Positions 61,546 through 64,000 of a DNA stretch of 64,000 bases are shown here, piece after piece. Origin of the DNA: Saxidomus purpurata (taxonomy: Eukaryota > Mollusca > Bivalvia > Venerida > Veneridae); contig JAFMSR010000018.1 of assembly GCA_022818135.1 (NCBI GenBank), positions 22,755,498-22,819,497 on the forward strand, given 5' to 3'. Below the pieces are notes generated by a model. That model worked only from the letters and a program-made list of their open reading frames with translations, was not told the DNA's origin and made no database searches. The position numbers and the translations under genes are program-made. How positions within the stretch are numbered: position 1 is the first letter of the stretch; every line of letters begins with the position of its first letter.

Positions 61546-61930
61546 GCACAACGAAGTTGTAAGGGGGGTATACTGGAATCAGCTTGTCCGTCCGGACGTC
61601 CGAACGTCTCCCAGTCCGGCCGTCCGGCGGTTTTTCCTTGTCCGCCCAATAACTTAAGATTCCTTTGACCCACAGTCTTCATATTTGGCATGGAGGTTAG
61701 TCATGACTAGTAGATGACCCCTATTGATTTTGAGGTCACCGGGTCAAAGGTCAAGGTCACAGGGGCCTTGACTTCAAAAAGCTTGTCCGCCCAATAACTT
61801 AAGATTCCTTTGACCCACAGTCTTCATATTTGGCATGGAGGTTAGTCATGACTAGTAGATGACCCCTATTGATTTTGAGGTCACCGGGTCAAAGGTCAAG
61901 GTCACAGGGGCCTTGACTTCAAAAAGCTTG
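61546..61930 (+). mobile_element. 'ATACCCCC' element, partial
   Basis: Head 'tatacccccgcacaacgaag' 'ttgtaaggggggtata', then GTCCGTCC-type text, then two 145-bp units starting at 61637 and 61782 with 'ggtcaaaggtcaaggtcaca'. A third unit is cut after 'cttgt' where the piggyBac fragment begins. Same head as the element at 62234. Confidence 0.65.
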
Positions 61931-62233
61931 TTTCATAAGCTTCCGCATTTGGATTTGGGTCAAAGTCTGCTGCTGAATAAATTTCAAAATCACAAACATA
62001 CAAACTTTTGCTTTCACACATTGTATAAAGTTTTACTCCAAATCTGTCTGGTTTGTTTGGAATATATTGTTTAAGGGAAAGCCTGTCTTTCCAAGGAGCC
62101 ATGGTTTCATCAATGCATATACTTCCTTCTGGAGTATAAACATTTCGAAAACGTGATGATACGCTATCATAGATGGGACGAATCTTGTGTATTGGATCCC
62201 ATCCGTCCTCACCCCTATGGAATGCAGTTTCAT
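61931..62233 (-). pseudogene. piggyBac transposase fragment (DDE_Tnp_1_7)
   Basis: Minus-strand translation contains NETAFHRGEDGWDPIHKIRP, IDETMAPWKDRLSLKQYIP, and KPDRFGVKLYTMCESKSLYV. These are the first catalytic-aspartate region and following conserved blocks of PGBD4-like piggyBac transposases. Only about 100 of the usual ~500-600 residues remain. Both ends are cut by neighbouring 'ATACCCCC' elements, so no activity is possible. Confidence 0.85.
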
Positions 62234-63093
62234 TATACCCCCACAAAACGAAGTTGGGGGGGGTATATAGGAGTGAGCTTGTCGGTTTGTTTGTCGGTCG
62301 GTTGGTCTGTTGGTTTTCATGGTTTCCGGATGATAACTTATGAACAACTTTACCCTTTTGAATAATTTTTGGTACACACGTGCAACTTCATGAAATACAG
62401 GTCAAGTTCAACTTTGGGGTCAGTAGGTCAAAGGTCAAGGTCACAGTGACTCTGAACTGTAAAACAGTTTCTGGATGATAACTCATGAAAGGCTTGACCA
62501 ATTTAAATAATTTTTGGTACACACGTGCAACTTTATGAAATACAGTTCAAGTTCGACTTTGGGGTCAGTAGGTCAAAGGTCAAGGTCACAGTGACTGAAC
62601 TGTAAAACAGTTTCCGGATGATAACTCATGAAAGGCTTGATCGATTTAAATAATTTTCGGTACACAGCTGTAACATCATCAAATACAGGTCAAGTTCGAC
62701 TTTGGGGTCAGTAGGTCAAAGGTCAAAGTCACAGTGACTCTGAACTGTAAAACAGTTTCCGGATGATAACTCATGAAAGGCTTGACCGATTTAAATAATT
62801 TTCGGTACACAGCTGTAACATCATCAAATACAGGTCAAGTTCGACTTTGGGGTCAGTAGGTCAAAGGTCAAGGTCACAGTGACTCTGAACTGTAATGTTA
62901 AATAGTTTCCGGATGATAATAAACCTATGAAATTGAACTATAATTGATAATTTCTAACCTTGCACATTTTGTATGCTATTAAAACAATACATTTACACAA
63001 GTTATTGTATAATAACTCAACTCTATGTCCTTGTGGCCATTCCTTTCTTATGGTTGCCATACTTCTGTGACAAAGCTGTATTGTGGGGGTATA
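62234..63093 (+). mobile_element. 'ATACCCCC' element, full length, ~860 bp
   Basis: Inverted termini are exact: ATTATACCCCCACAA at 62232-62246 and its complement at 63081-63095. The interior holds about five units of ~146 bp ('cagtttccggatgataactc', 'ggtacacacgtgcaact', 'ggtcaaggtcacagtgactc'). No coding capacity. The target duplication is not clear. Confidence 0.75.
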
Positions 63094-63367
63094 ATTCGTC
63101 ACTCTTGTGACAGTTCTAGTTATCTATAACATTTTGGGAACAGCATGCCAAAAATTCACAATGTTATACCGTCTCTATCTAAAATAATTAGTTTGAAAAT
63201 CTCCATCAGCGATTTTAGACGTGTCTGCAAGTAATAAATCTTCAAATAAGCTAATACTTATGTGTAAAAAATTATTTAATTTCTATTTAGTCTAAAAACA
63301 ATATAAACATTGAAGAAAAATGCAAAATAATGAAACCAAAGAGGAAAAAGTAAAAAAAATATTTTTG

Positions 63368-63446
63368 GTTCTGGCTGGATTCGAACCTATGCCCCCAAAA
63401 AACTCAAAAGATCTTCAGTCCAATGCTTAACAACCTAGGCTAAAAC
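63368..63446 (-). tRNA. tRNA-like sequence, Leu/Ser architecture, probably pseudogene
   Basis: On the minus strand: acceptor arms GTTTTAG and CCAGAAC pair with one mismatch and one wobble. The D-arm region 'gcctaggttgttaagc', the anticodon-like arm 'ttggactgaagatc', a long variable region and T-arm 'ataggttcgaatcc' follow. Loop position 34-36 would be GAA, which does not fit a long-variable-arm Leu or Ser tRNA. A decayed tRNA or SINE head is therefore likelier than a functional gene. Confidence 0.4.
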
Positions 63447-64000
63447 ATTAAAATTGAAGAGTTTCAAGTGGAGGTTTTTATTAGGAGTCTACTACAATAA
63501 AACTTCGATAACTCCAGGATGCAAGGGGACGAGTAAAATGCTCGAGTTATCCGAGGTCTCGAGTTATCCGAATTATGGAAAGTTTACAAGTTTTTCTACT
63601 GTGACGTATCTTATAAACAAAACGTATTTGAGGACCTTCGTGTTGTATTCATTTATTTCATTAGCTCACGTATCCTGAATTTCGATTTTGTATCTATTCG
63701 ATTAAATCCAGTCAGTTTGTTTACATACATGTATATCAGTAGAATTACTAAAAGACAACTGATTGATTGTGAAGGCAGAGTAACGCACTGTTACTTCGCC
63801 TAGTGTATTTACCTGTCACTCTGGGTTTTTTAAACTGTATTCCTTTAAATCCAGACAACTTGTATGCTAGACAATACCGGCCTAAGCTTATTTTTATTTT
63901 GCAAATGACTCATAAGCAAATAATGATTAGTCACTCACACTAGTTGTCGTTTAGGTACAGTACCGGTATTGGTTATAACACATCACTCGTGGCGTTTTCA
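63447..64000. other. End of window, no gene recognised
   Basis: At about 63500-63580 the motif 'ctcgagttatccga' appears twice near 'ttcgataactcc', a style seen at the ends of Tc1/pogo-like elements, but I cannot define an element. Confidence 0.3.

Overview
The window is AT-rich animal nuclear DNA, most likely from a marine bivalve mollusc (heterodont clam type). Evidence: GT-AG introns, long introns packed with repeats, a chitin-binding type-4/AA15-like oxidase gene, a cilia gene, non-LTR retrotransposon and piggyBac fragments, tRNA-derived SINEs, and several repeat families (internal ~145-170 bp tandem units rich in 'aaggtcaaggtcaca', GTCCGTCC runs near their ends) of a kind I associate with bivalves. 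The species is inferred, not proven.

Three protein-coding genes can be supported. (1) Minus strand, 9742-16952: a complete 8-exon gene for the ciliary protein CFAP53 (CCDC11). The joined exons keep phase throughout and give 511 residues, close to the human protein. (2) Plus strand, 26354-38073: a complete 3-exon gene for a secreted AA15-like lytic polysaccharide monooxygenase. It encodes 515 residues, with a signal peptide ending just before the catalytic histidine, a Pro/Gln/Ser/Thr-rich linker and two C-terminal cysteine-rich repeats with identical spacing. (3) Plus strand, 53864-58790: the first three recognisable exons of a BTB/POZ protein whose 3' part is not visible before the window ends. 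A fourth, weaker candidate is a single orphan exon at 7842-7993.

The rest is mainly repeats. Region 1-9.7 kb: diverged repeat pairs, a tandem array and a 1.2-kb element carrying GCTCGACTATTCGAA-type ends. 9.7-17 kb: CFAP53, with a terminal-inverted-repeat element nested inside an older element in one intron. 17-26 kb: LINE 3' ends, microsatellites and a 51-bp minisatellite. 26-38 kb: the oxidase gene; its 8.6-kb first intron holds two SINE types, a striking ACGAAA/TTTCGT array and two minisatellites. 38-53 kb: a decayed LINE reverse transcriptase split by a 1.1-kb retroposon with a (TCAAA)n tail, a suspicious homopolymer block, a TTAA-flanked MITE, and an inverted copy of the 6-kb element. 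53-64 kb: the BTB exons, amid 'GGGCCATNNTGGCCC' elements, ~170-bp arrays, a piggyBac transposase fragment between two 'ATACCCCC' elements, and a tRNA-like sequence.

The three genes show no sign of working together; they are ordinary eukaryotic neighbours. No bacterial-type operon, CRISPR array or phage is present. The most distinctive observations are the duplicated cysteine module of the oxidase, the nested transposon histories that can be read from target-site duplications, and a duplicated exon tail in the BTB gene.
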